Origin: Candidatus Omnitrophota bacterium
GTDB lineage: Bacteria > Omnitrophota > Gorgyraeia > Zapsychrales > Zapsychraceae
Length of the DNA: 38,707 bases
Assembly: GCA_015233195.1 (NCBI GenBank)
Contig: JADFYE010000018.1
Coordinates: 1-38,707, forward strand
Direction of reading: 5' to 3'
Below, piece after piece: positions 17,612-25,457 of the stretch. Under the pieces are notes generated by a model. The model saw only the letters and a list, made by a program, of their open reading frames with translations, was not told the DNA's origin and ran no database searches. A program made the translations under genes and the position numbers. Each line of letters starts with the position of its first letter. The first letter of the stretch is position 1.

Positions 17612-18532
17612 ATGAAAAAAGTGGCTTTAATATTTCCTGGTCAAGGTTCGCAGACAGTTGGTATGGGGCGAGAATTATATGATACTAACCCAACCGCTCG
17701 CGCTATTTTTGATCAGGCTGAACAGGTAATTCCTGGTCTATTGGACGTAATTTTTAATGGTCCGGAAGATAAATTAAAAGAGACTGCTTATTGCCAGCCG
17801 GCTATTGTTACTGTGAGTGTTGCGGCTTTAAAAGCTTTTGAACAAAGTGAACAATATTCAACTGTGACGCCGGTTTTTGCTTGCGGTCATAGCTTAGGCG
17901 AGTTATCTGCTCTAGTAGCTTGTGGAGCATTGTCCTTTGAGGCTGTCATTAATTTAGTACAAAAACGTGCTGCGTGTATGCAGAAAGCCGCAGAAGCTAA
18001 TCCGGGAAAAATGGCTGCAGTTATTGGAGTTGAAGCTTCAGTTTTACTTGATATTTGTCGGGACAATGGTTCTGAAGTTGCGAATTTTAATTCATTAGAT
18101 CAGATAGTTATAACTGGAGCTGCTGATAAAGTTGATGCTACTTGCAAAGTATTGGAAGCGCAGGGCGCTCGGGTTATTCCTTTGGCAGTAAGCGGTGGTT
18201 TTCATTCGAGTTTAATGAAATCAGCAGCTGATGAATTTCAAATTTATGTTGATCAAACAGATTTCGCTATGCCTAAATTTCCATTATTGTGTAATGTGGA
18301 TGCTACGCCTACGACAGATATTTCAGAGATTAAATTTAATCTTCCTAAACAAATCTATTCATCTGTTTTTTGGGTGGATACGATCCAAACTATTGTTAGT
18401 GCTGGTGTAACTGATTTTATTGAAATTGGACCAGGAACTGTTCTAAAAGGATTATTACGCAAAATCGATAAATCTTTGTCTGTGCAAAATATTCGTACTC
18501 CTGAAGATATTGCTGCAATTCAAAATTCATAA
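17612..18532 (+). CDS. fabD: Malonyl-CoA:ACP transacylase
   Basis: FabD moves malonyl groups from CoA to acyl carrier protein to supply extender units. The nucleophile S94 sits in GHSLGE. The catalytic histidine H198 is in GGFHSSL, and the N-terminus has the GQGSQ oxyanion motif. The 306-aa length is normal. In most genomes fabG and acpP come next; here a histidine kinase gene follows instead, so those genes must be elsewhere in the genome. Confidence 0.97.
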   Translation: MKKVALIFPGQGSQTVGMGRELYDTNPTARAIFDQAEQVIPGLLDVIFNGPEDKLKETAYCQPAIVTVSVAALKAFEQSEQYSTVTPVFACGHSLGELSALVACGALSFEAVINLVQKRAACMQKAAEANPGKMAAVIGVEASVLLDICRDNGSEVANFNSLDQIVITGAADKVDATCKVLEAQGARVIPLAVSGGFHSSLMKSAADEFQIYVDQTDFAMPKFPLLCNVDATPTTDISEIKFNLPKQIYSSVFWVDTIQTIVSAGVTDFIEIGPGTVLKGLLRKIDKSLSVQNIRTPEDIAAIQNS

Positions 18533-18581
18533 TTTATCTTTTCTTACTTGTTTACCCAATTTTATTTTTTATAATGATCCT

Positions 18582-19997
18582 ATGTCATTAAATTATATTT
18601 TTTGGATAGCTGAAAGTATCCTGATTATTTCTGCAATCGGAATGATTTGGATTTGGTTTTTACAAAGACGTCGGCGTAAAATTCAAAAATTAAACTCTAA
18701 GCGCAGATATCAGGAAATTTTGCGTAAAGCTTCTCTTAGCATGGGCAGGATAAAAGATCTTAGCCATTTGTTAAAGTTAACTACTCATGTTATTACTCGG
18801 GCAATAAAAGTTGAATACTGCTGTGTTTATCTTTTTCATGAAGAATCCGCTAAATTCGTTCTTAAATCTTTTAAAACCGGCGACTTGAAAATCCAGTTTT
18901 GTAATGTTATTTCTAAAGAGTCATTAGTAATTAAGCATTTATATTCAACCCGCCAACCAATTTATTCAAACAATTTAGATTTTAAGACCATAACTGCTAA
19001 AGATAAAGATTTGTTTGTTGAGTTAAGCTTAATACCTGCTGCTGCGGTGTTACCTTGCTTTATTGATAATCGTTTAATCGCGATCATAGGACTGGGAAAT
19101 AAAAATGATCGAACTCGTTATTCTATTGACGATCTTATGTTGTTTTCAATTTTGGCAAATCAAGTTGGCATGGCAATAGAGAACGCGCAATTTTATGATC
19201 ATACCCGGGCTATTCAGGAGCAACTGATACGCGCGGAAAAAATGGCAACTGTTGGGACTATGGCAGACGGTATTTCTCATCAAATGAATAATCGTTTACA
19301 CGCAATGGGTTTTATAGCAGGCGACGCATTAGATGTTTTACGGAATAAAAATTTAGATGATCTGCCCATTGAGTTAAAGTCTTTTGTTAAGGAACTAGAA
19401 TTTTCTTTATTACGGCTTGAGGATAACATAAAGCGTGGGGGAGAGTTAACTGAGGGGCTGCTTAAGTATACTCGAAAATCCAATGAAAAATTTGAATTTA
19501 TTTACCTTAATAAAATTTTGGAAGCGTCATTTGATATGCTGAAGTTTAAAATAAAATTAGACGCGGTAAAGATCAAAATGTTATTCGGGTCAAAAGAAAT
19601 AAAAATTTTTGGAAATTTTACTCAGCTTCAGGAAGTGTTTTTCAATATTATTGATAATGCTTATGATGCAATCCTGCAGCGTAAAAGTATTTTGGGAGAG
19701 AATGATTTTGCGGCGAAATTAGAGATTGAAGCAGTTGAAAAAGATGGAGCAGTTTATATATATTTTCGAGATAACGGTATCGGAGTGCGGGGGGAGCATT
19801 TGCGCCAGCTTTTCACTCCATTTTTTACTACAAAATTTGATGGCGCTAAAAAAGGTACTGGATTAGGTCTGTTTGTTATCCGCCAAATTGTAGAAAAAAA
19901 TCATTTAGGTAAAGTCAATTTTACTTCTAAATATTGTGTTGGCAGTGAGATAGAGATTGTCCTGCCTGTGGCTGCTTTAGCATCATCGTCGCAATAA
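18582..19997 (+). CDS. Membrane-anchored GAF sensor histidine kinase
   Basis: A 471-aa two-component sensor. One membrane helix (about residues 5-26) is followed by basic RRRRK, a GAF-like sensing domain (about 45-205), and a kinase core. The phospho-acceptor is H233 in GISHQMNN, the N box includes N355 and D358-N359, then come DNGIGV, FTPFFTTK and GTGLGLF. The arrangement resembles NtrB/ZraS-type kinases. I chose the ATG at 18582 because the upstream codons in this frame overlap the end of fabD and are not conserved-looking. The receiver gene 126 bases downstream is a likely partner. The signal sensed is unknown. Confidence 0.9.
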   Translation: MSLNYIFWIAESILIISAIGMIWIWFLQRRRRKIQKLNSKRRYQEILRKASLSMGRIKDLSHLLKLTTHVITRAIKVEYCCVYLFHEESAKFVLKSFKTGDLKIQFCNVISKESLVIKHLYSTRQPIYSNNLDFKTITAKDKDLFVELSLIPAAAVLPCFIDNRLIAIIGLGNKNDRTRYSIDDLMLFSILANQVGMAIENAQFYDHTRAIQEQLIRAEKMATVGTMADGISHQMNNRLHAMGFIAGDALDVLRNKNLDDLPIELKSFVKELEFSLLRLEDNIKRGGELTEGLLKYTRKSNEKFEFIYLNKILEASFDMLKFKIKLDAVKIKMLFGSKEIKIFGNFTQLQEVFFNIIDNAYDAILQRKSILGENDFAAKLEIEAVEKDGAVYIYFRDNGIGVRGEHLRQLFTPFFTTKFDGAKKGTGLGLFVIRQIVEKNHLGKVNFTSKYCVGSEIEIVLPVAALASSSQ

Positions 19998-20123
19998 CTA
20001 TTAATGTTTCTCATAAATTTTTTTATTACTTGTTGTATTAAATAAAAAGTTTATATAGAATATTAAATGGTGACTCGGGGGAGCCTACCAAATTTATAAT
20101 CATAATACTTTTTGGAATATCAA

Positions 20124-20483
20124 ATGCCCAAATTATTAGTCGTTGATGACGAAATAGACATTCGGGAATTCGCGAAACGTTTTTTTTCTCGCCGCGGGAT
20201 TGATGTAGTTACTGCTCACGACGGACAATCCGCTCTTGACGCGATTGTTTCGCATCAGCCGGATTTGGTCATGCTGGATATTCAGATGGAAGGTATGGAC
20301 GGGCTTACCGCTTTAGAAAATTTACGTTCCATCGGAGACCGTACCAGAGTTATAATGGTGACAGGTAATGAAAGTCAGGATGTTATGGACGCGGTTGATC
20401 AATTTGATGTGCATGCTTATATACATAAACCGCTGATTCTTGAGGAATTGGAAAAAGTAGTATTACAAGAACTTAAAAATTAA
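20124..20483 (+). CDS. Single-domain response regulator
   Basis: A 119-aa stand-alone receiver domain with all phosphorylation residues: acidic pocket D8-D9, phospho-site D52 (VMLDIQM), switch T80 (MVTGNE) and K102 (HKPL). It has no output domain, so it works through protein contacts as CheY or Spo0F do. The ATG at 20124 gives the standard receiver start MPKLLVVDDE. A weak TTGTTG/TATAGA pair (20030-20035, 20054-20059, 18-bp spacer) could be its promoter. The HD-GYP gene starts 1 base after its stop, so the two are co-translated and possibly act together. Confidence 0.93.
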   Translation: MPKLLVVDDEIDIREFAKRFFSRRGIDVVTAHDGQSALDAIVSHQPDLVMLDIQMEGMDGLTALENLRSIGDRTRVIMVTGNESQDVMDAVDQFDVHAYIHKPLILEELEKVVLQELKN

Positions 20484-20484
20484 T

Positions 20485-21687
20485 ATGGTCAGTATGAAGA
20501 TCGATTATAAAAAAGAGCTTGAGTCTGCCAGCAAAGGCATGATCATGATCCATGATCCCCGGCTTTTGATTAAATTGATCGTCCGGATGATAGTTAGAAA
20601 ATTAGGGGTCAAACATGCCGCAATGGTCTTGCATGATCTGGAAAAAAATATTTATGTCTTAAATATTTCCCGGGGAGAAACTGGAGTAAAAATTCCAAAA
20701 GATTTTGCCCGCTTTGATGATGAAAGCCCGCTTATAAAATTATTCAATCGAAAAGAATATCAGCATTTAACCATTGACCGTAACGCGATCGTGTCAGACG
20801 ATATAAGCCGTTTGATCTGGAGAGAATCAGTATTGCCGAATGGTAATGGAACATCAAATGGTGATATTCAGAAAATATTATATGAAGTTTATGATCAGAT
20901 GGAAATGTTTAATACTGGCGCGTGTGTTCCGGCTTATTATCAGCATAAATTAATGGCGATACTTTTATTAGGCGAGAAATATGATGGGACTAAATTTGAA
21001 CAGGAAGAATTAGATTTTTTTGCAGCGCTTGCCTCTGACGCTGCAATGGCAATCCGCAATGCCCAATTATTTAATCACTTAAAAAGGGAAGCGGATAAAA
21101 ATCATCAGCAATATTTGCAGACCATAGCAGTTTTGACGCATGCGATTGAAGCTAAAGATGCTTATACCCGCGGTCATTCTGAGAGGGTAACTGAGTTTGC
21201 TTTAAAAATATCGGATCGAATGATGCATATCGGCACTTTACATTTTTCTAAAAAATTTAGAGAGACTTTACGCATATCCGGTTTGTTACATGATATAGGC
21301 AAGATCAGTATTCCGGAAGCCATCCTCAATAAAACTGATAAATTGACGAATGAAGAATATGAAATTATAAAAGGGCATCCATCTAGAGGCATTAACATGC
21401 TTGAACCTTTAGGATTGGAACAGGATTGTGTTTCAGGTATTTTGCATCATCATGAACGTTTTGATGGTCGAGGGTATCCAGCTCATTTGGCTGGCGCTCA
21501 ACTTCCGATCATTTCCGCGATTATAGCTGTGGCAGATAGTTATGATGCCATGACTTCAGATAGACCGTATCGTAAAGGGCTGCCAAAAGAAATAGCTATA
21601 TCTGAAATAAAAGGCAATTCTGGCACGCAATTTCATCCGGATGTAGCAGCTGCAATGGTTGATTTGTACGAAAAAGGTAAGATATAG
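20485..21687 (+). CDS. GAF and HD-GYP domain cyclic-di-GMP phosphodiesterase
   Basis: A 400-aa soluble protein with a GAF-like sensor (about 20-205) and a C-terminal HD-GYP domain that breaks down cyclic di-GMP to pGpG or GMP. Metal-binding and signature residues are intact: HSERVTEF, H269-D270 in LLHDIGK, H321-H-H-E324, and the G330-Y-P332 motif in DGRGYP. This family needs Fe or Mn at the active site. It is translationally linked to the receiver gene before it, a split version of the common REC-HD-GYP (RpfG) arrangement. The next gene on the other strand ends 6 bases downstream, with no terminator visible between them. Confidence 0.94.
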   Translation: MVSMKIDYKKELESASKGMIMIHDPRLLIKLIVRMIVRKLGVKHAAMVLHDLEKNIYVLNISRGETGVKIPKDFARFDDESPLIKLFNRKEYQHLTIDRNAIVSDDISRLIWRESVLPNGNGTSNGDIQKILYEVYDQMEMFNTGACVPAYYQHKLMAILLLGEKYDGTKFEQEELDFFAALASDAAMAIRNAQLFNHLKREADKNHQQYLQTIAVLTHAIEAKDAYTRGHSERVTEFALKISDRMMHIGTLHFSKKFRETLRISGLLHDIGKISIPEAILNKTDKLTNEEYEIIKGHPSRGINMLEPLGLEQDCVSGILHHHERFDGRGYPAHLAGAQLPIISAIIAVADSYDAMTSDRPYRKGLPKEIAISEIKGNSGTQFHPDVAAAMVDLYEKGKI

Positions 21688-21693
21688 TTTAGT

Positions 21694-22047
21694 TTAAAGG
21701 TTATTTATCGTCTGCAGGATGATTTCTTCATTAAATGGCTTAAGCAAAATTTCTACATTTAAATCTTTGATTAGTGATTTTTGTTTATGTTCAGTTAGCA
21801 GTAATATCTTTAAATCCGCATATTTATTTTGTATGGTTTTTAGTATGTCAATGATCGGGTCTAATTGTTCAATCCCGCCTAGATCACATATTAATCTCGA
21901 AATGTTTTTATCATGTTCTAGACAATCTTGAATTTGAAGCGTGCTATCAGTCAATATTAATTCAGCTTTAGAAAAAAGCCACTGTTTAAATTGAGCATTT
22001 AACTTTTTATTATTCGAAAATATTATAAAACGAGGGTAATTGCTCAT
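21694..22047 (-). CDS. Degenerate receiver (pseudo-receiver) protein
   Basis: A 117-aa protein with the alternating pattern of a receiver domain. D55 (LICDLGG), T85 (ILLLTE) and K103 (LLKPF) match the phospho-site, switch threonine and lysine. The metal-binding acidic pair at the N-terminus is replaced by N12-N13 (IIFSNNKK), so normal phosphorylation is doubtful. Its ATG overlaps the stop of the XRE-cupin gene in an ATGA, so it is translated in tandem with that regulator and may modulate it. Assignment rests on pattern only; no close family is known to me. Confidence 0.75.
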   Translation of the reverse strand: MSNYPRFIIFSNNKKLNAQFKQWLFSKAELILTDSTLQIQDCLEHDKNISRLICDLGGIEQLDPIIDILKTIQNKYADLKILLLTEHKQKSLIKDLNVEILLKPFNEEIILQTINNL

Positions 22048-22589
22048 ATATTTGAAGGCGTCATGATCGATAGATATTGACTTGCAGTATCTTTCAGGTT
22101 TTTTATAAAATGAGGTTTGCTTGCTTCAAAATGTATAGAATTAGATTTTGAAAGTTGTAATATTTCGCCGGCAATATCAATTTGTATTTCACCATTAAGT
22201 ACATAAATAAATTTTTCCGCACCGATCGGACCTCGTTCTTCAGTGGTTTTTCCGCCTTTTTCAATGCTAATTAATAAAGGTAAAAGTTTTTTATTTGTAA
22301 TATTTTTTGAAAGTATTTGAAAGTTTACTTTTGTGTTTGATGCAAATACAGAGTGGGCGGCTGCACTGGTTTTTTTCAATTCTTCCTCTTGTAGAACAGA
22401 TTGGTAAAGATCAGTTATAGACATGTCCAGGCTTTTAGCTATACGTAGATGAGAGTCAACCGTTCCGCGCATTTTGCATTGTTCCATGCGGCAGAGTGTA
22501 GCAATTTGCAGCTTGCTTTTTTCAGCTAACTCTTTTAACGACATATTTTTTGATTTACGGATTGCTCTAACTTTTGCTCCGATATACAT
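22044..22589 (-). CDS. XRE-family regulator with cupin domain
   Basis: A 181-aa transcription factor. Residues 5-60 are a Cro/C1-type helix-turn-helix (VRAIRKSKNMSLKELAEKSKL, then LCRMEQ). Residues about 95-175 are a cupin barrel with GAEKFIYVLNGEIQI and the SIHFEASKPHFIKN strand that would line a ligand pocket. AAAGGAA lies just before the ATG. It reads away from the strong promoter at 22693, and related AAATTG elements flank the region (22624 and around 22727), so it may control both directions. The ligand is unknown; related regulators sense small organic molecules. Confidence 0.9.
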   Translation of the reverse strand: MYIGAKVRAIRKSKNMSLKELAEKSKLQIATLCRMEQCKMRGTVDSHLRIAKSLDMSITDLYQSVLQEEELKKTSAAAHSVFASNTKVNFQILSKNITNKKLLPLLISIEKGGKTTEERGPIGAEKFIYVLNGEIQIDIAGEILQLSKSNSIHFEASKPHFIKNLKDTASQYLSIMTPSNI

Positions 22590-22692
22590 AAAATTCCTTT
22601 CTTTAATTACTATAGATTACCAGAAATTGTGTAAATATCAAATTTAATTTATTAATTTGATGAAAGTTGATAATAATTATACAACAAATAAT

Positions 22693-22721
22693 TTGACAAA
22701 TAATCAAAACAATGTTATATT
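22693..22721 (+). promoter_or_regulatory. Strong sigma-70-type promoter
   Basis: TTGACA (22693-22698), 17-bp spacer, TATATT (22716-22721): close to consensus. Transcription would start near 22728 and read through the RNA structure at 22748-22831 into the receiver gene at 22945, giving a leader of about 215 nt. It lies in the 355-bp gap between the divergent XRE-cupin and receiver genes. Confidence 0.75.
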
Positions 22722-22747
22722 CAATTACAAATTGCACAGATAATTAA

Positions 22748-22831
22748 ATTCCGGAAGCGTTGCAACTAAGGTAAACTAGGGAATTATCTTGGGGTTGAAA
22801 GGGAAAAGCGAGAACGCGGCGCTTCTGGAAT
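22748..22831 (+). ncRNA. Structured 5' leader RNA of unknown class
   Basis: ATTCCGGAAGCG (22748-22759) pairs with CGCTTCTGGAAT (22820-22831): 12 bp with a single G-U. Inside, CAAC-U-AAGG (22763-22771) can pair with UCUU-GG-GGUUG (22787-22797), and GCG-AGAA-CGC (22808-22817) forms a short hairpin next to the closing stem. A closing helix around two arms is riboswitch-like. I checked it by eye against the cyclic-di-GMP, TPP, glycine, fluoride and guanidine classes and saw no match. No T-run follows, so if it regulates it would more likely act on translation. It could instead be a separate small RNA. Confidence 0.5.
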
Positions 22832-22944
22832 CTTTTCAAAACTGCAGTAATAATTCACAAAGTCTTTTTGATTTTTACTTCTTGGCATGTTAAAGTAATA
22901 CACTTTATTTATGACTGGTATATATATTTTGTAAAGGGGAAAAT

Positions 22945-23388
22945 ATGTTAAATAGTATTTTAGGTTTTTTTAGGCGGAATACCAATATGCGTAAAGCTGC
23001 TAAACGCGTTTTAGTGGTGGATGACAATGCTACAGATCGTAAACTTTTGTGCGGCATAGTTAAACGCGCTGGTCATGATTGTATTTTTGCTGAAGGGGGT
23101 TTATCCGCTATTTCTTTAGCTAAAACACACCGTCCAGATATGATATTATTGGATTGTGATATGCCGGATATGAATGGTTTGGATGTATGTAAAAAAATCA
23201 AAGATATGTCGGAGTTAAAAGCTTGCCCAATTGTTTTTGTGACGAGTAATACTACACCTAAAAATGTTATCGATTGTTTTGAAGCTCAGGCTGAAAATTA
23301 TTTGTCTAAACCAATATCTGCCAAGTTGCTAATAAATCAAATGAAAGAACTTTTGTATAAAAATGAAAATGTTATGGATGAATTGTAA
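22945..23388 (+). CDS. Single-domain response regulator with N-terminal extension
   Basis: A 147-aa receiver protein with D26-D27, phospho-site D70 (ILLDCDMPDMNG), T100 and K122 in place, preceded by a basic 20-residue extension. AAAGGGGAA before ATG 22945 supports the long form; ATG 22987 is a possible shorter start. It lacks an output domain. The gene is read from the promoter and RNA leader just upstream and ends 9 bases before serS, so serS may be partly transcribed from the same promoter. Confidence 0.93.
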   Translation: MLNSILGFFRRNTNMRKAAKRVLVVDDNATDRKLLCGIVKRAGHDCIFAEGGLSAISLAKTHRPDMILLDCDMPDMNGLDVCKKIKDMSELKACPIVFVTSNTTPKNVIDCFEAQAENYLSKPISAKLLINQMKELLYKNENVMDEL

Positions 23389-23397
23389 AGGAATGGT

Positions 23398-24672
23398 ATG
23401 TTCGATATAAAATTAATCCGGGAAAATAAAGAGTTGGTCGTTGAAAAACTAAAAACGAAGAATGCTAAGGTTGATATTGATATCTTGGTAAAAAAAGATG
23501 AGGAGCGACGACAATTAATCGTTGAGCTGGATGAGCTGCGCAATCAAAAAAACTTAGCTAATGATGAAATAACCAGAAGTTTGAAAGCTAAGCAGGATCC
23601 TAAAGAAAAAATAGCGTCGATGAAAAATATTTCAAACCGGATCGCTGAATTAGAGCCGAAGGTTAAAGTTTTGGATAGTGAGTTAGAATTGATTTTGTTG
23701 AATATACCTAATTTGCCTCACAATTCTGTGCCAGTCGGCGGGGCGGATAAAAATACTATTGTGCGCTCCTGGGGAACACCTAAAAAATTTGATTTCAAAC
23801 CTAAAGATCATGTTGAATTAGCTGAAGCTTTGGATATTGTTGATTTTAAACGTTCCACAAAATTGTCAGGTTCAAATTTTATTTTATTTAAAGGTGATGG
23901 CGCTCGTTTGGAAAGAGCTTTATTTAATTTTATGTTGGATTTACATGGACGTGAACATGGGTATAAAGAAATTTTTCCGCCGTTTTTAGTGAACAGCGCG
24001 ACCATGACTGGTACTGGCCAATTACCTAAAATGGCAGATGACATGTATAAGATTGTTGACGAAGATTTGTATTTAATTCCTACTGCAGAAGTTCCAGTAA
24101 CTAACATTTTTAGAGATGAAATAATTCCTGAGGAACAATTACCGATATATTATGCAGCTTATACCGCGTGTTTCCGTAAAGAAGCTGGTTCGTATGGAAA
24201 AGATACCAAAGGTATGGTCAGGGTTCATCAATTTGATAAAGTAGAATTAGTAAAATTTGTACGACCAGAAACCTCGTATGAAGAACATGAAAAATTGGTA
24301 GCTAATGCTGAAAAAGTTTTTCAATTATTAGGATTACCGTATCATGTGCTTTTATTAGCCAGTGGAGATATGAGTTTTGCTGCTGCTAAATGTTATGATA
24401 TTGAAGCGCATGCGCCTGGCTCTGATCGTTGGCTGGAAGTATCCAGTTGTTCAAATTTTGAAGATTTTCAGGCGAGACGAGCTAATATCAGATTTAAAGG
24501 TAAGAATACGCCTAAAGCTACGTTGATACATACTTTGAATGGTTCTGGTGTGGCTTTGGCTCGTACTGTGGTTGCTATTCTTGAGAATTATCAGACGGTT
24601 GAAGGTAATGTGGTAATTCCTGAAGTTATTCGACCATATATGGGCGGACAAGAGATTATAAAAAAAGGTTAA
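23398..24672 (+). CDS. serS: Seryl-tRNA synthetase
   Basis: A class II aminoacyl-tRNA synthetase that charges tRNA-Ser, here including the tRNA-Ser(UGA) encoded at 35864. The 424-aa length is standard. Residues to about 110 form the long antiparallel coiled-coil arm that grips the extra arm of tRNA-Ser. The catalytic core shows TAEVPVTN, motif 2 ([21 protein letters not shown]) and motif 3 ([19 protein letters not shown]). AAAGGA precedes the start with good spacing. The gene is complete and normal. Confidence 0.97.
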   Translation: MFDIKLIRENKELVVEKLKTKNAKVDIDILVKKDEERRQLIVELDELRNQKNLANDEITRSLKAKQDPKEKIASMKNISNRIAELEPKVKVLDSELELILLNIPNLPHNSVPVGGADKNTIVRSWGTPKKFDFKPKDHVELAEALDIVDFKRSTKLSGSNFILFKGDGARLERALFNFMLDLHGREHGYKEIFPPFLVNSATMTGTGQLPKMADDMYKIVDEDLYLIPTAEVPVTNIFRDEIIPEEQLPIYYAAYTACFRKEAGSYGKDTKGMVRVHQFDKVELVKFVRPETSYEEHEKLVANAEKVFQLLGLPYHVLLLASGDMSFAAAKCYDIEAHAPGSDRWLEVSSCSNFEDFQARRANIRFKGKNTPKATLIHTLNGSGVALARTVVAILENYQTVEGNVVIPEVIRPYMGGQEIIKKG

Positions 24673-24684
24673 AAAGGGGGATAT

Positions 24685-25278
24685 ATGTGGGAGCTATTTA
24701 AACTTGTTCTCGCTATTGTATTGATGCCTTTAGTAGTTGCTTCAATTGTGGTTTTTAATGAGCATTTATCAATATTGCCTAATGGATTAAAAAATGAAGT
24801 CGCCCTAGGCGCGTTTGTTTTTATTATGATTTTTGTATTTCTTCATCGTCTTGAACCGATTTATGAATTTGGTCAAAATATTATATTAAAATGTTTTCAG
24901 TTTATCTCGCCGGTAAATAAAGCTATATCTTGTTTTTTTCCTTTTTATACTTTTTTGATATGTATTTTTTATTTGGTCATGAATAAATTTTTTAAAATCG
25001 ATGATTATAACAGTATTGGATTTTATATTTTCGGATTTACATTGTTGATGCATGTGGTTATTACCGCGCAGCAGCTTCAAAATGGAGAAAAACCGCTTTG
25101 GAAACCGAATTATTATTTCTCGATGGCGTTTTATTTTATTGTTTTGTCAATGGTGTGTGTGCTGATGCTGGATTTAGCATTATTAAAATTCTCATTTCCT
25201 GCTTTTCTTAAAAGTTTATTTTTAATGAGTAAGAAATATTATGTCTTGACCGTAAAAAAACTTCTTTTATTGCATTAA
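24685..25278 (+). CDS. Five-helix membrane protein, unknown function
   Basis: A 197-aa hydrophobic protein with about five membrane helices (roughly 5-25, 37-55, 83-101, 109-128 and 143-165) and a basic C-terminal tail (MSKKYYVLTVKKLLLLH). AAAGGGGG before the ATG is a good ribosome-binding site. The loop between helices 4 and 5 carries QQLQNGEKPLWKPN. I do not recognise a family. It starts 12 bases after serS and is likely co-transcribed. The segment ITAQQLQ after helix 4 may be the best handle for finding homologues. Confidence 0.8.
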   Translation: MWELFKLVLAIVLMPLVVASIVVFNEHLSILPNGLKNEVALGAFVFIMIFVFLHRLEPIYEFGQNIILKCFQFISPVNKAISCFFPFYTFLICIFYLVMNKFFKIDDYNSIGFYIFGFTLLMHVVITAQQLQNGEKPLWKPNYYFSMAFYFIVLSMVCVLMLDLALLKFSFPAFLKSLFLMSKKYYVLTVKKLLLLH

Positions 25279-25306
25279 ACAGATCAATTTCTTATGAAAA
25301 CTTCTA

Positions 25307-25363
25307 AGCCCTAAACTACGTAGAGCTCAGGGCTGCGTCCTGAATTCTGCGCAATTCAGGGCG
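25307..25363. repeat. Pair of adjacent palindromes in an intergenic region
   Basis: AGCCCT (25307-25312) pairs with AGGGCT (25329-25334) across a 16-nt loop containing TACGTA. Next, CCTGAATT (25339-25346) pairs with AATTCAGG (25353-25360), and three outer pairs including one G-T make an 11-bp stem (25336-25363). No T-run follows, so it is more likely a dispersed palindromic repeat than a terminator. It lies in the 179-bp gap before the 950-aa protein gene. Confidence 0.6.
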
Positions 25364-25364
25364 A

Positions 25365-25442
25365 GTAACCGCTTTCCTCAAACGCCCGTTATCCTCTTGT
25401 TATTGAATATTTATATTACATACTTTTATTAGGAGGGGGCAG
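25365..25442 (+). promoter_or_regulatory. Upstream block shared with the giant gene
   Basis: This is the counterpart of 524-609. GTAACCGCTTTCCTCAAAC (25365-25383) and AGGAGGGGGCAG (25431-25442) match the giant gene's two elements with similar spacing. The G-rich element is not well placed as a Shine-Dalgarno sequence here, because the first possible start codon is 17 bases beyond its GGGGGC. This suggests it is conserved by descent or has another role. Confidence 0.5.
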
Positions 25443-25457
25443 TCTATCTAATAAAAT

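Noticed and set aside
20067-20087. GGTGACTCGGGGGAGCCTACC as a possible cyclic-di-GMP riboswitch piece before the receiver/HD-GYP genes.
   Set aside because: Only three outer pairs and a short inner CTC/GAG helix form, and the conserved bases of known cyclic-di-GMP riboswitches are absent.
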